From: CBDCUQ01 sp965222835
GTDB lineage: Bacteria; Pseudomonadota; Alphaproteobacteria; Rhizobiales; Hyphomicrobiaceae
Assembly: GCA_965222835.1 (NCBI GenBank)
Contig: CBDCUQ010000003.1
Coordinates: 620,001 to 684,000 of the forward strand
DNA length: 64,000 bases
Reading direction: 5' to 3'
Part shown: in pieces, positions 45,193 through 53,729 of the stretch
Layout of the letters: each line of letters opens with the position of its first letter
Numbering within the stretch: position 1 is the first letter of the stretch
Notes under the pieces: model-generated
What the model was told of the DNA's origin: nothing
What the model saw: only the letters and a program-made list of their open reading frames with translations
Databases searched by the model: none
Made by a program: the position numbers and the translations under genes

Positions 45193-45735
45193 CAAAACGG
45201 GCGGATCCTGCCTAGCCTTTGGTTCGATCAGCTCGTCGGTCGGATCATCGTAACACGCGACCAACCGTCTTGCGCGCTCAGGTCCCGGCAAGTGTCCGAC
45301 ACGCGACCCACGGCTGTGTGAAAAATGCGGCGCCCACGACACGACGTCGTCGCGCGTAAAGAGTCCTCGATCACGGCCATACTTGATCGACCAGCAGTCG
45401 GCCTCGTTCTCGCTCGATGTCGTCGCGGCATAGCTATGGCCGAGAACGTGATGCGCGCACTCGTGGCCGTAGAAGAATAACTGCAATCTTCCCGGAAGTT
45501 TGGCCAAGCGATTTGTGTCAATCAATATGACCGGGATGCGGCCCATGATGCGCGCGCCGGCCACGTCACCCAGCTCCGTCATTCGAAGTGTGCGAACGGC
45601 GGTGCCGCGGAAATCCGAACAGCTCATCGATGTTCCGGCGATCACAGGCCGGACCACGAGCCCCTCGGCATGACCGGGCTCTAGAGAAAGACCAAGGCCC
45701 AACAAGGCCATGGCCGCTAGCAGGCTCCTTTTCAC
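45172..45735 (-). CDS. Secreted HEXXH protein, putative zinc peptidase
   Basis: I do not recognise a named family. The 187-residue product has a signal peptide (MKRSLLAAMALLGLGLSLEP, cut near GHA at 23). The middle shows YGHECAHHVLGHSYAA with a HExxH zinc motif and, about 17 residues later, ENEADCWSIKYGRD with a possible third ligand Glu, a layout like small M48-type gluzincins. Three Cys could form a disulfide. The start is a GTG with GGGGG upstream. It overlaps the LysM lipoprotein gene tail to tail. Confidence 0.72.
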   Translation of the reverse strand: MKRSLLAAMALLGLGLSLEPGHAEGLVVRPVIAGTSMSCSDFRGTAVRTLRMTELGDVAGARIMGRIPVILIDTNRLAKLPGRLQLFFYGHECAHHVLGHSYAATTSSENEADCWSIKYGRDRGLFTRDDVVSWAPHFSHSRGSRVGHLPGPERARRLVACYDDPTDELIEPKARQDPPVLSASTGG

Positions 45736-45970
45736 TGACCACCCCCTTAGTTTGGACCTCGGGCACGAGTCGTGACGACTTTGAGCCTACTTTAACGGGC
45801 CGCGGGCGCAAGAGGATTAGTTTGTGCCATTGAAAATGGGGCGGCACCTGTTGCATCTCGCCCAATCGCGGGGTTTTGGGCGCGTTTGCAGGCGGCCAAG
45901 TGCGTGTGGGCCCGGCTCACCTCCGCTGTCCTGCTGGTCGTGGCCCAACGATTCGCCAGCGCGCGGAGGG

Positions 45971-47398
45971 TCAATCCGCCAGTGACTTGGCGATTTCCTC
46001 TGTCATCTTTTTGGCGTCGCCGAGCACCATCACGGTGTTGTCGCGATAGAAGACGGAGTTGTCGATGCCGGCATAGCCAGAAGCCAAGCTGCGCTTGTTG
46101 AAGAACACGGTTGCCGACTTCCACACCTGCAACACCGGCATGCCGTAGATCGGCGACGTCTTGTCATCCTCGGCCGCGGGGTTGACGACGTCGTTGGCGC
46201 CAATCACGTACACCGCGTCCGTCTGCGAGAATTCGGAGTTGATATCCTCAAGCTCGAAGACCTCGTCATAGGGAACATTGGCTTCGGCCAAGAGCACGTT
46301 CATGTGGCCCGGCATGCGGCCCGCCACCGGGTGGATGGCATACTTTACCTCGACACCGGCCTCTTTGAGATTGTCTGCCATTTCGCGTAATGCGTGCTGG
46401 GCCTGAGCGACGGCCATGCCGTAGCCCGGCACGATGATAACCCTGGAGGCGTTCTTGAGCACATAGGCAGCATCTTCGGCCGAGCCGAGCTTGACCGGCT
46501 TCTGTTCGCCATCACCCGAAGGCCCTGCCGTCTCGCCGCCGAACCCGCCGGCAATGACGGCTAGGAAGGCACGGTTCATGCCCTTACACATGATGTAGGA
46601 CAGAATGGCGCCCGATGAGCCGACGAGTGCGCCCGTAATGATCAGGGCGATATTGCCCAGCGTGAAGCCGATGCCAGCAGCAGCCCAGCCCGAATAGGAG
46701 TTCAGCATCGAGACCACGACCGGCATGTCGGCGCCGCCAATGGGAATGATGATCAGAATGCCGAAAAGAAGCGACGCGATGGTGATGGCCCAGAAGAGCG
46801 AGCCGGTGCCACCCGACAGGCAGAATTGATAGATGAGGAACGCAATGCCGAGGAACAGCCCAAGATTGATGAGATGGCGGACCGGCAAAATGATCGGCTT
46901 GCCGCTCATCTTGCCCGACAGCTTGCCGAATGCGATCACCGAGCCGGTGAATGTGATGGCGCCGATGGCGACACCCAACGACATTTCAAGAAGGCTGGCA
47001 CCAGCGATGTTGCCCGCCGTTCCGATGCCGAAGGCTTCCGGAGAATAGAGTGCGGCCGCAGCGACGAATACGGCTGCCAGACCGACCAATGAATGGAACG
47101 CCGCCACCAGTTCGGGCATTGATGTCATGGGGATGCGTCTGGCGATCACTGCACCAATCGTTCCGCCAGTCGCGAGACCCACAAATATCAAGAGCCAGTT
47201 CATGGCCGACTCTGGATCGCCAATCTGACCGAGTGTGGTTAGCACGGCGATCGTCATGCCGATCATGCCGAACAAGTTTCCCCTGCGCGAGGTTTCGGGA
47301 TGCGAAAGACCGCGCAGAGCAAGGATGAACAAGATGCCAGCTACCAGATATAGCAGCGCGACAAGATTTGCGGAGAGTTCAGGAAGATAGGCCGTCAC
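45971..47398 (-). CDS. pntB: NAD(P) transhydrogenase subunit beta
   Basis: PntB (475 aa) completes the proton-translocating transhydrogenase that makes NADPH from NADH. The N-terminal two thirds is membrane helices (for example LVALLYLVAGILFILALRGL, MNWLLIFVGLATGGTIGAVI). The C-terminal domain III binds NADP(H): VIIVPGYGMAVAQAQHALRE, HPVAGRMPGHMNVLLAEANV and YAGIDNSVFYRDNTVMVLGD. The start overlaps the pntAB stop by four bases, so the three subunits form one operon. Confidence 0.97.
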   Translation of the reverse strand: MTAYLPELSANLVALLYLVAGILFILALRGLSHPETSRRGNLFGMIGMTIAVLTTLGQIGDPESAMNWLLIFVGLATGGTIGAVIARRIPMTSMPELVAAFHSLVGLAAVFVAAAALYSPEAFGIGTAGNIAGASLLEMSLGVAIGAITFTGSVIAFGKLSGKMSGKPIILPVRHLINLGLFLGIAFLIYQFCLSGGTGSLFWAITIASLLFGILIIIPIGGADMPVVVSMLNSYSGWAAAGIGFTLGNIALIITGALVGSSGAILSYIMCKGMNRAFLAVIAGGFGGETAGPSGDGEQKPVKLGSAEDAAYVLKNASRVIIVPGYGMAVAQAQHALREMADNLKEAGVEVKYAIHPVAGRMPGHMNVLLAEANVPYDEVFELEDINSEFSQTDAVYVIGANDVVNPAAEDDKTSPIYGMPVLQVWKSATVFFNKRSLASGYAGIDNSVFYRDNTVMVLGDAKKMTEEIAKSLAD

Positions 47399-47799
47399 TT
47401 CTTGGCGTCCTTCTTCTTGTACATGGAGAGCATACGCTGCGTGACAAGGAAGCCGCCAAAGATGTTGACGGAGGCCATTACGAGGGCAAGGAACCCGAAG
47501 ATTTTGGCAAGTAGGCTACCGTCCTTGATCATGGAGACACCGACGGCCAGAAGTGCACCCACCACGATCACCGACGAAATGGCGTTGGTGACGCTCATCA
47601 GTGGCGTGTGTAAGGCCGGTGTCACGCTCCACACCACGTAGTAGCCCACAAAAATTGCCAACACGAACACCATCAACCGGTAGATGCCCGGATCGACGGC
47701 TCCTCCGACCTCTCCGGCCGCGGCGGCCGGACTTGCAAGCGCAAGAGCGGAAAACAAGGCACCGAGTGCGGCGGTGCATATGGTCTTCTTCTGTTTCAT
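47395..47799 (-). CDS. pntAB: NAD(P) transhydrogenase subunit alpha part 2
   Basis: This 134-residue membrane piece corresponds to the C-terminal helices of PntA in bacteria with a single alpha subunit; the split form is usual in alphaproteobacteria. A signal-like start (ICTAALGALFSALALASPAAAA) is followed by four hydrophobic segments, including YRLMVFVLAIFVGYYVVWSV and AKIFGFLALVMASVNIFGGF, and ends in a Lys-rich tail. The ATG at 47797-47799 is chosen; a long upstream open stretch overlaps pntAA. Confidence 0.95.
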   Translation of the reverse strand: MKQKKTICTAALGALFSALALASPAAAAGEVGGAVDPGIYRLMVFVLAIFVGYYVVWSVTPALHTPLMSVTNAISSVIVVGALLAVGVSMIKDGSLLAKIFGFLALVMASVNIFGGFLVTQRMLSMYKKKDAKK

Positions 47800-47810
47800 A
47801 ACGACTTTCC

Positions 47811-48950
47811 TCAGGCGGTTGTGCCTGTCAGGCTCGGGTGAACGATCTTGCCGTCCTTGGCAACGAGCGTGCCCGTGACGATCTCGTCTTCCCAATCGAT
47901 CTTGAGCGCCTTCTCTTTCTTGTCGATAAGCGTCTCTAGGAAGGCGAAAAGATTCTTCGCATAAAGACTTGAAGCGTTGACGGCGACGGAACCCGCCAGA
48001 TTGATCGGTCCCGCAATTTTGACCCCGTCGACCTCGATTGTCTTGCCAGGCTCGGTTGCCTCGCAATTTCCTCCGCGCTCGGCGGCGAGATCAACGATTA
48101 CCGATCCAGGTTTCATACTGGCGACCATCGCATTGGTGATGAGACGCGGTGCCGGACGGCCAGGGATGAGAGCGGTCGTGATGACGATGTCCTGGCTTTT
48201 GACGTGGTTTGCAACAAGCTCGGCTTGCTTGGCCTGATACTCGGCGCTCATCGGCTTGGCGTAACCTGTCTCTGTCTGCGCCTGCTTGAATTCCTCATCC
48301 TCGACCGCGACGAATTTTGCGCCAAGAGACTGGACCTGCTCTTTCGTGGCCGGCCGCACGTCGGTTGCGGAGACAATGCCGCCCATGCGGCGCGCGGTTG
48401 CAATTGCCTGCAGACCAGCGACGCCGACGCCCATGATGAAGACCTTCGCCGCTGGGACCGTGCCCGCCGCTGTCATCATCATCGGCAATGCCTGGCCGAA
48501 CATGGAGGCGGCATCGACGACAGCCTTATACCCGGCAAGGTTTGCCTGAGACGACAGAACGTCCATCGACTGGGCGCGCGTGATGCGAGGCATGAATTCC
48601 ATTGAAAACAGGGAAACGCCCGTCGCCGCCGCGGTCTGGAGATTCTCCTTGTCGGAAAAGGGGTCCAGTATGGAAAAGGCCAGAGCGCCGGGTTTTAGCG
48701 CCTTCAGCTCATCGACCGACGGCCTGCGTACTTTGAGAAGAATGTCGGCGCCCGATAGTGCGTCGGCCGCGGTTGGCGCGATCGTCGCGCCCTGGGCCGC
48801 GAGCGCATCATCGGCGAAGCGCGAACGGTTGCCGGCTCCGGCCTGAACCCTGACCAGGCATCCGAGAGCTGTCAGCTTCTTTACGGTCTCGGGCGAGACC
48901 GCAACGCGAGGCTCCCCTTCTGCCTCTCCGGTGACAGCTATCGTAACCAT
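47811..48950 (-). CDS. pntAA: NAD(P) transhydrogenase subunit alpha part 1
   Basis: PntAA (379 aa) is the NAD(H)-binding domain I of transhydrogenase. EGEPRVAVSPETVKKLTALG is the alanine-dehydrogenase-like start, KVFIMGVGVAGLQAIATARR the Rossmann loop, and DIVITTALIPGRPAPRLITN the catalytic-domain motif. It is first in the pntAA-pntAB-pntB operon and lies 145 bp downstream of a small oxidase subunit gene. Confidence 0.97.
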   Translation of the reverse strand: MVTIAVTGEAEGEPRVAVSPETVKKLTALGCLVRVQAGAGNRSRFADDALAAQGATIAPTAADALSGADILLKVRRPSVDELKALKPGALAFSILDPFSDKENLQTAAATGVSLFSMEFMPRITRAQSMDVLSSQANLAGYKAVVDAASMFGQALPMMMTAAGTVPAAKVFIMGVGVAGLQAIATARRMGGIVSATDVRPATKEQVQSLGAKFVAVEDEEFKQAQTETGYAKPMSAEYQAKQAELVANHVKSQDIVITTALIPGRPAPRLITNAMVASMKPGSVIVDLAAERGGNCEATEPGKTIEVDGVKIAGPINLAGSVAVNASSLYAKNLFAFLETLIDKKEKALKIDWEDEIVTGTLVAKDGKIVHPSLTGTTA

Positions 48951-49095
48951 AAGTATTTCCGCCCGTCAGATGAGGTATTTGGGAGCGAGCCGAAGTCAGT
49001 CAGACTCGACGTCTCCGCACGAGATCACTTCAGACGCGCATCGGTGACCAATTGCCCTTGTTAGGCTATGAGCACCAAGTGCGGCCAGCTCAAAT

Positions 49096-49239
49096 TCAGA
49101 CGAGGAAGTACCACATGGCGACGAGAAGCACTGCCAAGCCAATAATCGAAAGCTTGGTCAACCGCAGAACCGTCTTGTAGGTGTCCAGATGTTGCGGGTA
49201 GTCCATTGCCGGGTGCCCCCCGGACGTATCGATTCCCAT
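49096..49239 (-). CDS. Small aa3-type cytochrome c oxidase subunit IV
   Basis: This 47-residue ORF (MGIDTSGGHPAMDYPQHLDT then YKTVLRLTKLSIIGLAVLLV, ending MWYFLV) matches the bacterial aa3-type oxidase subunit IV family: a short polar head with a DYxxHxxTY motif and one membrane helix. The ATG is at 49237-49239 with AGGGGA upstream. In several Rhizobiales such a gene sits near pntAA, apart from the main cox operon; that it joins an aa3 oxidase is inferred from homology, as no other cox gene is in the window. Confidence 0.85.
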   Translation of the reverse strand: MGIDTSGGHPAMDYPQHLDTYKTVLRLTKLSIIGLAVLLVAMWYFLV

Positions 49240-49560
49240 CGGTTTCCCCTCTTATCAGTGTTTTTCGTCTTTGCCTTGGTAACCTATCACCCTTGCAGTA
49301 TCAAGGGACGAACCCGCGCACTTCGCCGCGCGTCGTTCCGGGCGATCTCTTTTGATATATTGGCCCGGAAGGGCGCCTGCGTCTCGGCCTCAATCCCTCC
49401 CCAAATTCTTGCCACCTATCCGGCGGGTGCGTTGGCAATGGGGGTTGGCTCGGCTCGTGTGCTCGTCTTGCCGGACCCGGCTCGCGCCCGGAGCCCGATC
49501 TACCTTTCAAACGGCTCTGCCTATTGGGGGCTCGCCGGGGCTTGAAACGAGGACACCGGA
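49240..49560. other. Intergenic region between the oxidase subunit IV and the secreted cassette
   Basis: This 321-bp gap lies between divergent transcription units and should hold promoters for both. A plus-strand open frame crosses it (49189-49545), but its product has no family look and overlaps the subunit IV gene. No repeat, hairpin or RNA gene was recognised. Confidence 0.5.
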
Positions 49561-50301
49561 ATGAATGTACCCGTCTCGATCATTCGGGTTATTTTGCTGG
49601 GACTTGCGGTGTCTGCCGGAGAAGCCCGCGCGCTTGACGTTCCTCCTGACGAAGCCGACGTGCTCAAGGCCTGCGAGCAGAAAGTGTGCTCCATCATCCT
49701 CAAGAAGGAACCGGCGGGGGACGACGTCAAATGCAAGATCAGTAAGACCTGGGCTTCAGACACCATCAAGGGCGGAGAAACTGAATCCGTTAAGTGGGGC
49801 TTCGGCGATGCGCGGTGCACGACACGCGTGTCGATGACACGAGAGGACATTCTCGCCGCCCTCAAGAAGCCGAAGCACACTTTGACCATGCCCGATCAAA
49901 CGGTGCGCTGTAAAATTGAGCGCGAGGGAAAATTGAAGCCAGTCCGTGCCAAGGCGTCGCCCCGCCTCGATTTCAAGAATGGGCGTGCCGACAAGGTCTG
50001 GATCAATCTCAAGAACGTTGACGGACCCGCGGATATCAAGGCGCTCATCTGGATGGCCGCCAACCTGGAAGACAGCCTCGGCATCTTCCATAAGAACATG
50101 ATCAAGCAGATCAATAAGTTCATCCACAGGCGCTGTAAGTCCAAGTACGGACCGAACGCTGAAGCGAAGGCGCTCAAGAAGCTCAAAAAGAAAAAGCGCA
50201 AGGCGGCGCGCGAGAAGGCAAAGGCCGCAAAGAGGGCGGCAAGGAAGAAAGACTCTGCGCTGTCGGAAGAGGGCGCGCTTCCCGATCTCGCTGCAGAATG
50301 A
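49561..50301 (+). CDS. Secreted protein of unknown family, paralog 1
   Basis: Unrecognised family. The 246-residue product has a signal peptide (IIRVILLGLAVSAGEARA, cut near residue 25), then a 170-residue domain with six Cys, and a C-terminal 45-residue Lys/Ala/Arg helix (KALKKLKKKKRKAAREKAKA). The domain shares a pattern with the next gene: an early Cys pair, ARC before a helix (SMTREDILAALK), VRCKI, then ASPRLDFKNG, matched there by ASC, VTCEI and FSPRVVFKDG. It heads a three-gene operon with 4-base overlaps. A periplasmic role is likely; function unknown. Confidence 0.65.
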   Translation: MNVPVSIIRVILLGLAVSAGEARALDVPPDEADVLKACEQKVCSIILKKEPAGDDVKCKISKTWASDTIKGGETESVKWGFGDARCTTRVSMTREDILAALKKPKHTLTMPDQTVRCKIEREGKLKPVRAKASPRLDFKNGRADKVWINLKNVDGPADIKALIWMAANLEDSLGIFHKNMIKQINKFIHRRCKSKYGPNAEAKALKKLKKKKRKAAREKAKAAKRAARKKDSALSEEGALPDLAAE

Positions 50302-50888
50302 CACGGGCTTTTCCCCTTTGTGCCCGCGGCCAGCATTCGGTGGGACTTTCGCTGGCGCTCCTCGTTGCCGCGGTGGGGCCCTTGCTGGCCGGCCCCTTGG
50401 AGCGCGTTCCCACCAAGCAGCAATGCATGTGGCAGCTTGCCCAGGGTGCGGACGATGAGATCGACTGCATACATCTGGCATGGCTCACGGAGGACGAGAA
50501 ATCCGATCTTAAGACGCTCACGCGTGGCTACCTACTCGACGCAAGTTGCCTCATTACCGTGAAAATTGACCGCGCAAAGGTCGACGCGGCGCTCGTGGCA
50601 AGCGATCTCGTGTTTGAATCTCCGCAGCAGCCGGTGACATGTGAGATTACGACGAGCCGAGGTCCCTTCACGATCACGGCAACCTTCTCACCGCGTGTTG
50701 TCTTTAAAGACGGTTTTGCGATCGAGGCGACCCCAGGGCTTGCCAATATCAAGGGTGTCAACAGCTACCTTGCCTGGCCGGTCGTTCACTATATTAATTA
50801 CGCGGAACGTATCACGAAGACGATGCTTTTGATGATCAACACCTACCGCGCGAATCGTAGCTCAATCGCAGGAGCTGCCAAGCCATGA
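50298..50888 (+). CDS. Secreted protein of unknown family, paralog 2
   Basis: Unrecognised family, homologous to the preceding gene by motif order (ASCLITVKIDRAKVDAAL, QQPVTCEITTSRGPF, FSPRVVFKDGFAIEATPGLA). The 196-residue product has an N-terminal signal (HSVGLSLALLVAAVGPLLAG), four Cys that match Cys in paralog 1, and no Lys-rich tail. Its ATG overlaps the paralog 1 stop (ATGA), and its own stop overlaps the DUF411 start in the same way, so the three are translationally coupled. Confidence 0.65.
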   Translation: MTRAFPLCARGQHSVGLSLALLVAAVGPLLAGPLERVPTKQQCMWQLAQGADDEIDCIHLAWLTEDEKSDLKTLTRGYLLDASCLITVKIDRAKVDAALVASDLVFESPQQPVTCEITTSRGPFTITATFSPRVVFKDGFAIEATPGLANIKGVNSYLAWPVVHYINYAERITKTMLLMINTYRANRSSIAGAAKP

Positions 50889-51334
50889 CAAGATACGCAA
50901 CATTTCTATCGCTGGCTGTTGTGGCGCTGGTGTGGGGCGCAGCCTCTATCGCGCATGCGGAGCCGCCGATCGTTTATAAAACCGCAACCTGCAATTGCTG
51001 CTCTAAGTGGTCGGACCACATGCACGTAAATGGCGTCAAGCTTCAGCGCAGGGACATCTCCAGAATGGAATTGAACCGGATGAAGCGAACATTCGGCCTC
51101 AAACGAGAGCACTTCGCGTGTCATACTGCCATCATCGACGGCTATGTCATCGAAGGCCATGTTCCGGCCGACGACGTGAAGCGACTGGTGGCTGAAAAGC
51201 CGGAGGCCATCGGCCTTTCGGTGCCCGGCATGCCTGTGGGGTCGCCCGGCATGGAGATCGGCGATGCCAAGGAGCCTTACAAGGTGCTGTTGATCAAGAA
51301 AGACGGGACGACGGAGGTGTGGGCCGAGCATTGA
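50885..51334 (+). CDS. DUF411-family secreted metal-binding protein
   Basis: DUF411 proteins are small periplasmic proteins often found with copper genes; binding is supposed to use the CxCC motif. This 149-residue product has a signal peptide (MTRYATFLSLAVVALVWGAA, cut near AHA at 25), then PPIVYKTATCNCCSKWSDHM with the CNCC site, a RREDIS-like segment RRDISRMELNRMK, HFACHTAIIDGYVIEGHVPA with a further Cys/His set, and GLSVPGMPVGSPGMEIGDAK, rich in Met. All are family features. It is the last gene of a coupled operon with two unknown secreted paralogs. Confidence 0.9.
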   Translation: MTRYATFLSLAVVALVWGAASIAHAEPPIVYKTATCNCCSKWSDHMHVNGVKLQRRDISRMELNRMKRTFGLKREHFACHTAIIDGYVIEGHVPADDVKRLVAEKPEAIGLSVPGMPVGSPGMEIGDAKEPYKVLLIKKDGTTEVWAEH

Positions 51335-51728
51335 AGCTCTGGCATCGCATTAGTGTATGTCCGGCTTAGCATGGGGCGCGTTCGTGTTGGCTTGGACCGG
51401 GCGGCGGTGTTGGAGAAGGTTGCCGGTAGAGATTGTCATCACAGATTGTCATCCCGGGACTTGATCCCGGGATCTAGGGTTCAACCCGCGCGAGCACTTC
51501 GCTCAACGTGTAATGGTCCGCAGCGAACGAAGCGGTGGGTGCGGCACGTGTTGCTCCGGAGTTCTGACGTTCGAGATTGAGGCGCCTTGGATCCCGGCAT
51601 CAAGTGCCGGGATGACGATGGAGGGGGTTGCCGGGATGACAACAGCGCCGAGTAGTCCCGCTCAGATAACGCACCGCCAGCACAACGCGCAATTGCGGCG
51701 CCCATCGCACTGACGTAAGAGACAGCGC
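51335..51728. other. Intergenic region carrying palindromic repeats
   Basis: This 394-bp gap between two plus-strand genes holds a pair of inverted repeats (51426-51645), described separately, and no credible gene. The first 90 bp after the DUF411 stop and the last 80 bp before 51729 show nothing recognisable. Confidence 0.6.
51426..51645. repeat. BIME-like pair of GTCATCCCGG palindromes
   Basis: Hairpin 1 is atcccgggacttgatcccgggat (about 51450-51473, preceded by TTGTC); hairpin 2 is atcccggc/gccgggat (51591-51598 with 51606-51613, followed by GAC). They face each other about 120 bp apart, and a partial third motif CCGGGATGACAACAG follows at about 51631. The same hairpin type is nested in the composite element at 26965-27003. 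Such repeats are common in alphaproteobacterial intergenic DNA. Confidence 0.75.
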
Positions 51729-52472
51729 ATGGTGGGAAACCCGTTTTCGAGATTCGTCCGCAAAGAGGTTGACAAGCGTTGGTCGTTCGTTCGTACGGCA
51801 GCGGGCATCACCGTACGGCCAACAGCGCTTGCCGATCAACGCGTGGGTGGGGAACCGGCAGGACTGTGGCCGGCGTTTCGGTTTTTTCTGACGGCGGTCG
51901 GCATCGTGCTCGCCATTGAGGGCATGTTTTCATTCATGTTCCGCACGGCCTTTTCAGATCTCGTCCATCATTTCTTTCCCGTTCTTGTGGTTCTGACGGG
52001 CGGCGTTGCGGTTTATCTGCTTCTAAAGCTCCTCCTGACCGGCACGGCGACATTCGCGGGCACAGTTGCAGCAACGCTCTATGTGGGTGGCGCGGCCTTG
52101 TTCGTGATGATCACCATCATCTTCGGCCTGCTCACGGCCGACTTCGCGATGAATTCCGAGAGCGTCAAGAACAGCGGGTGCACGCATCGCACGATCATGT
52201 GTCTCCTGAGCGGAAACATCCAGTATGATTACGATATTGTGGAGACGACGCAACGGGTGGAGACACAGGGCTGGAGCTACGCGCCGATCCTGATCGTTAT
52301 TCTGGCGTGCCTCTTCTATTACATGCACATCTATTCGACGATTATGAAGCGCAGTCTCGATGTTGCGCGCTGGCGGACGTATCTCGCTTCGATCGTCACC
52401 GTTCTTGTGCTGTCGCCGGCTTATCTTGTTTTGTTAAATGCGATCTACCGAATGTTGTACGGAACGCTCTGA
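51729..52472 (+). CDS. Multi-pass membrane protein, unknown function
   Basis: I do not recognise the family with certainty; the layout recalls Yip1-domain proteins. The 247-residue product has a soluble N-terminus of about 55 residues, then five hydrophobic segments (FFLTAVGIVLAIEGMFSF, HHFFPVLVVLTGGVAVYLLL, VAATLYVGGAALFVMITIIF, YAPILIVILACLFYYMHIYS, YLASIVTVLVLSPAYLVLLN). A 50-residue loop between the third and fourth contains two Cys and is likely periplasmic. It stands alone, between palindromic repeats and a convergent dehydrogenase gene. Confidence 0.65.
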   Translation: MVGNPFSRFVRKEVDKRWSFVRTAAGITVRPTALADQRVGGEPAGLWPAFRFFLTAVGIVLAIEGMFSFMFRTAFSDLVHHFFPVLVVLTGGVAVYLLLKLLLTGTATFAGTVAATLYVGGAALFVMITIIFGLLTADFAMNSESVKNSGCTHRTIMCLLSGNIQYDYDIVETTQRVETQGWSYAPILIVILACLFYYMHIYSTIMKRSLDVARWRTYLASIVTVLVLSPAYLVLLNAIYRMLYGTL

Positions 52473-52493
52473 TCCGGCAGTTGGCCGCAACAT

Positions 52494-53477
52494 CTATGGA
52501 ATCAAGACTGCGGCACCGGACAGCGCCCCGCTCCGCATACGGTCGAGCGCGACATTGGCATTGGCAAGCGGCATGGTCTCGACGTGGATCTTGAGCGGCG
52601 TTTTTGCAGCTAACGCCAGAAACGCCTCGGCATCTTTGCGTGTTAGATTGGCCACCGAGCGGACGACCCGTTCACCCCAGAGAATCTCATAGGGCATGGC
52701 CGGGATTTCACTCATATGAATGCCGCCGAGAACCACGGCTCCGCCTTTGACAGTGGCTTTGAGGGCCGCTGGCACAAGGCTCCCGACGGGGGCGAAAATG
52801 ATGGCGGCGTCGAGCAGTTTTGGCGGCGCTTCGTCTGATCCTCCGGCCCACGCCACGCCCAGGAATCGCGCAAAGTCTTGAGCGGCGGTATCGCCCGGGC
52901 GCGTGAATGCAAACACGGCGCGCCCCTGGTGATTGGCGACCTGTGCGATGATGTGTGCTGCGGCGCCGAAGCCGTAAATGCCCAGTGTTTCCGCGTCACC
53001 GGCGAACGTAAGGCTGCGGTGACCAATGAGACCGGCGCAAAGTAGCGGCGCCGCCGTGGCGTCGGGCATGTCGACGTTGAGGGGAAAGCAATAGCCGGCA
53101 TTGGCTAACGTGTATTCCGCGTAGCCACCGTCGATCGTATAGCCTGTGAAGCCCGGCTGGTCGCACAGGTTCTCCCGGTCTTGCTTGCAGAACCGGCACT
53201 GACCACAGGTGGCCCCGAGCCAGGGGATGCCCACCCGTTGACCGGGTTTGAGATGCGTGACGCCCTCTCCCAACGCCTCGATTGTGCCGACAATCTCGTG
53301 ACCCAGTATGAGCGGCAGCTTCGGCTGAGTGAGATCGCCGTCTGCAACATGAAGGTCCGTACGGCAGACGCCGCAGGCGGCGACATCGACAAGCACTTGG
53401 CCCGGCGCCGGTTCCGGTACCTTTTTGTCGATGAGCTTCAAGGGGGCGCCCGGGCGCTCCAGAATCATCGCCTTCAT
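52494..53477 (-). CDS. Zinc-dependent alcohol dehydrogenase
   Basis: This medium-chain dehydrogenase oxidises alcohols with NAD(P). It has CGVCRTDLHVADGD (catalytic zinc Cys), LPLILGHEIVGTIEALG (GHE), the structural zinc tetrad CGQCRFCKQDRENLC, and a Rossmann loop variant IYGFGAAAHIIAQV. The ATG at 53475-53477 gives MKAMILERPGAPLKLIDKKV, the usual opening and about 327 residues; ATGs 13-18 codons upstream are alternatives. It is downstream of pqqA on the same strand, but a strong terminator lies between them. Confidence 0.9.
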   Translation of the reverse strand: MKAMILERPGAPLKLIDKKVPEPAPGQVLVDVAACGVCRTDLHVADGDLTQPKLPLILGHEIVGTIEALGEGVTHLKPGQRVGIPWLGATCGQCRFCKQDRENLCDQPGFTGYTIDGGYAEYTLANAGYCFPLNVDMPDATAAPLLCAGLIGHRSLTFAGDAETLGIYGFGAAAHIIAQVANHQGRAVFAFTRPGDTAAQDFARFLGVAWAGGSDEAPPKLLDAAIIFAPVGSLVPAALKATVKGGAVVLGGIHMSEIPAMPYEILWGERVVRSVANLTRKDAEAFLALAAKTPLKIHVETMPLANANVALDRMRSGALSGAAVLIP

Positions 53478-53655
53478 GTTGCGCGCCCCGTGTGCAGTTG
53501 CTGTCTCGGCCCGAAGCATGATACCGGTCATGGTGCACGTATCGTCCTCAGGCCTTGGCAGCATAGCACGCCCCGTAGCGGTGGGCTCCGGTCATGGGGA
53601 CGACGTTTCGGGCGATGAGCTTCCCGTGCGTGACCGCATCGCTCCGGCACAAGAA

Positions 53656-53691
53656 AAAGCGGCTGTGGCTTTTTAGGGCCACAGCCGCTTT
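53656..53691 (-). terminator. Strong terminator after pqqA
   Basis: A near-perfect 14-bp stem (aaagcggctgtggc against gccacagccgcttt) with a short loop spans about 53656-53691; on the minus strand it is followed by TTTTTCTTG. It lies 38 bp past the pqqA stop and would end a short pqqA transcript. Confidence 0.92.
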
Positions 53692-53729
53692 GTCACGTTG
53701 ATATCTCGTCTCTAAGACGGGGATCCGCG

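Noticed and set aside
45792..46124. 110-codon minus-strand open frame between pntB and the HEXXH gene
   Set aside because: It overlaps the conserved end of pntB in another frame; the remaining part is Arg/Gln-rich chance sequence.
49189..49545. 118-codon plus-strand open frame upstream of the secreted cassette
   Set aside because: It overlaps the small oxidase subunit gene on the other strand and lacks coding character.
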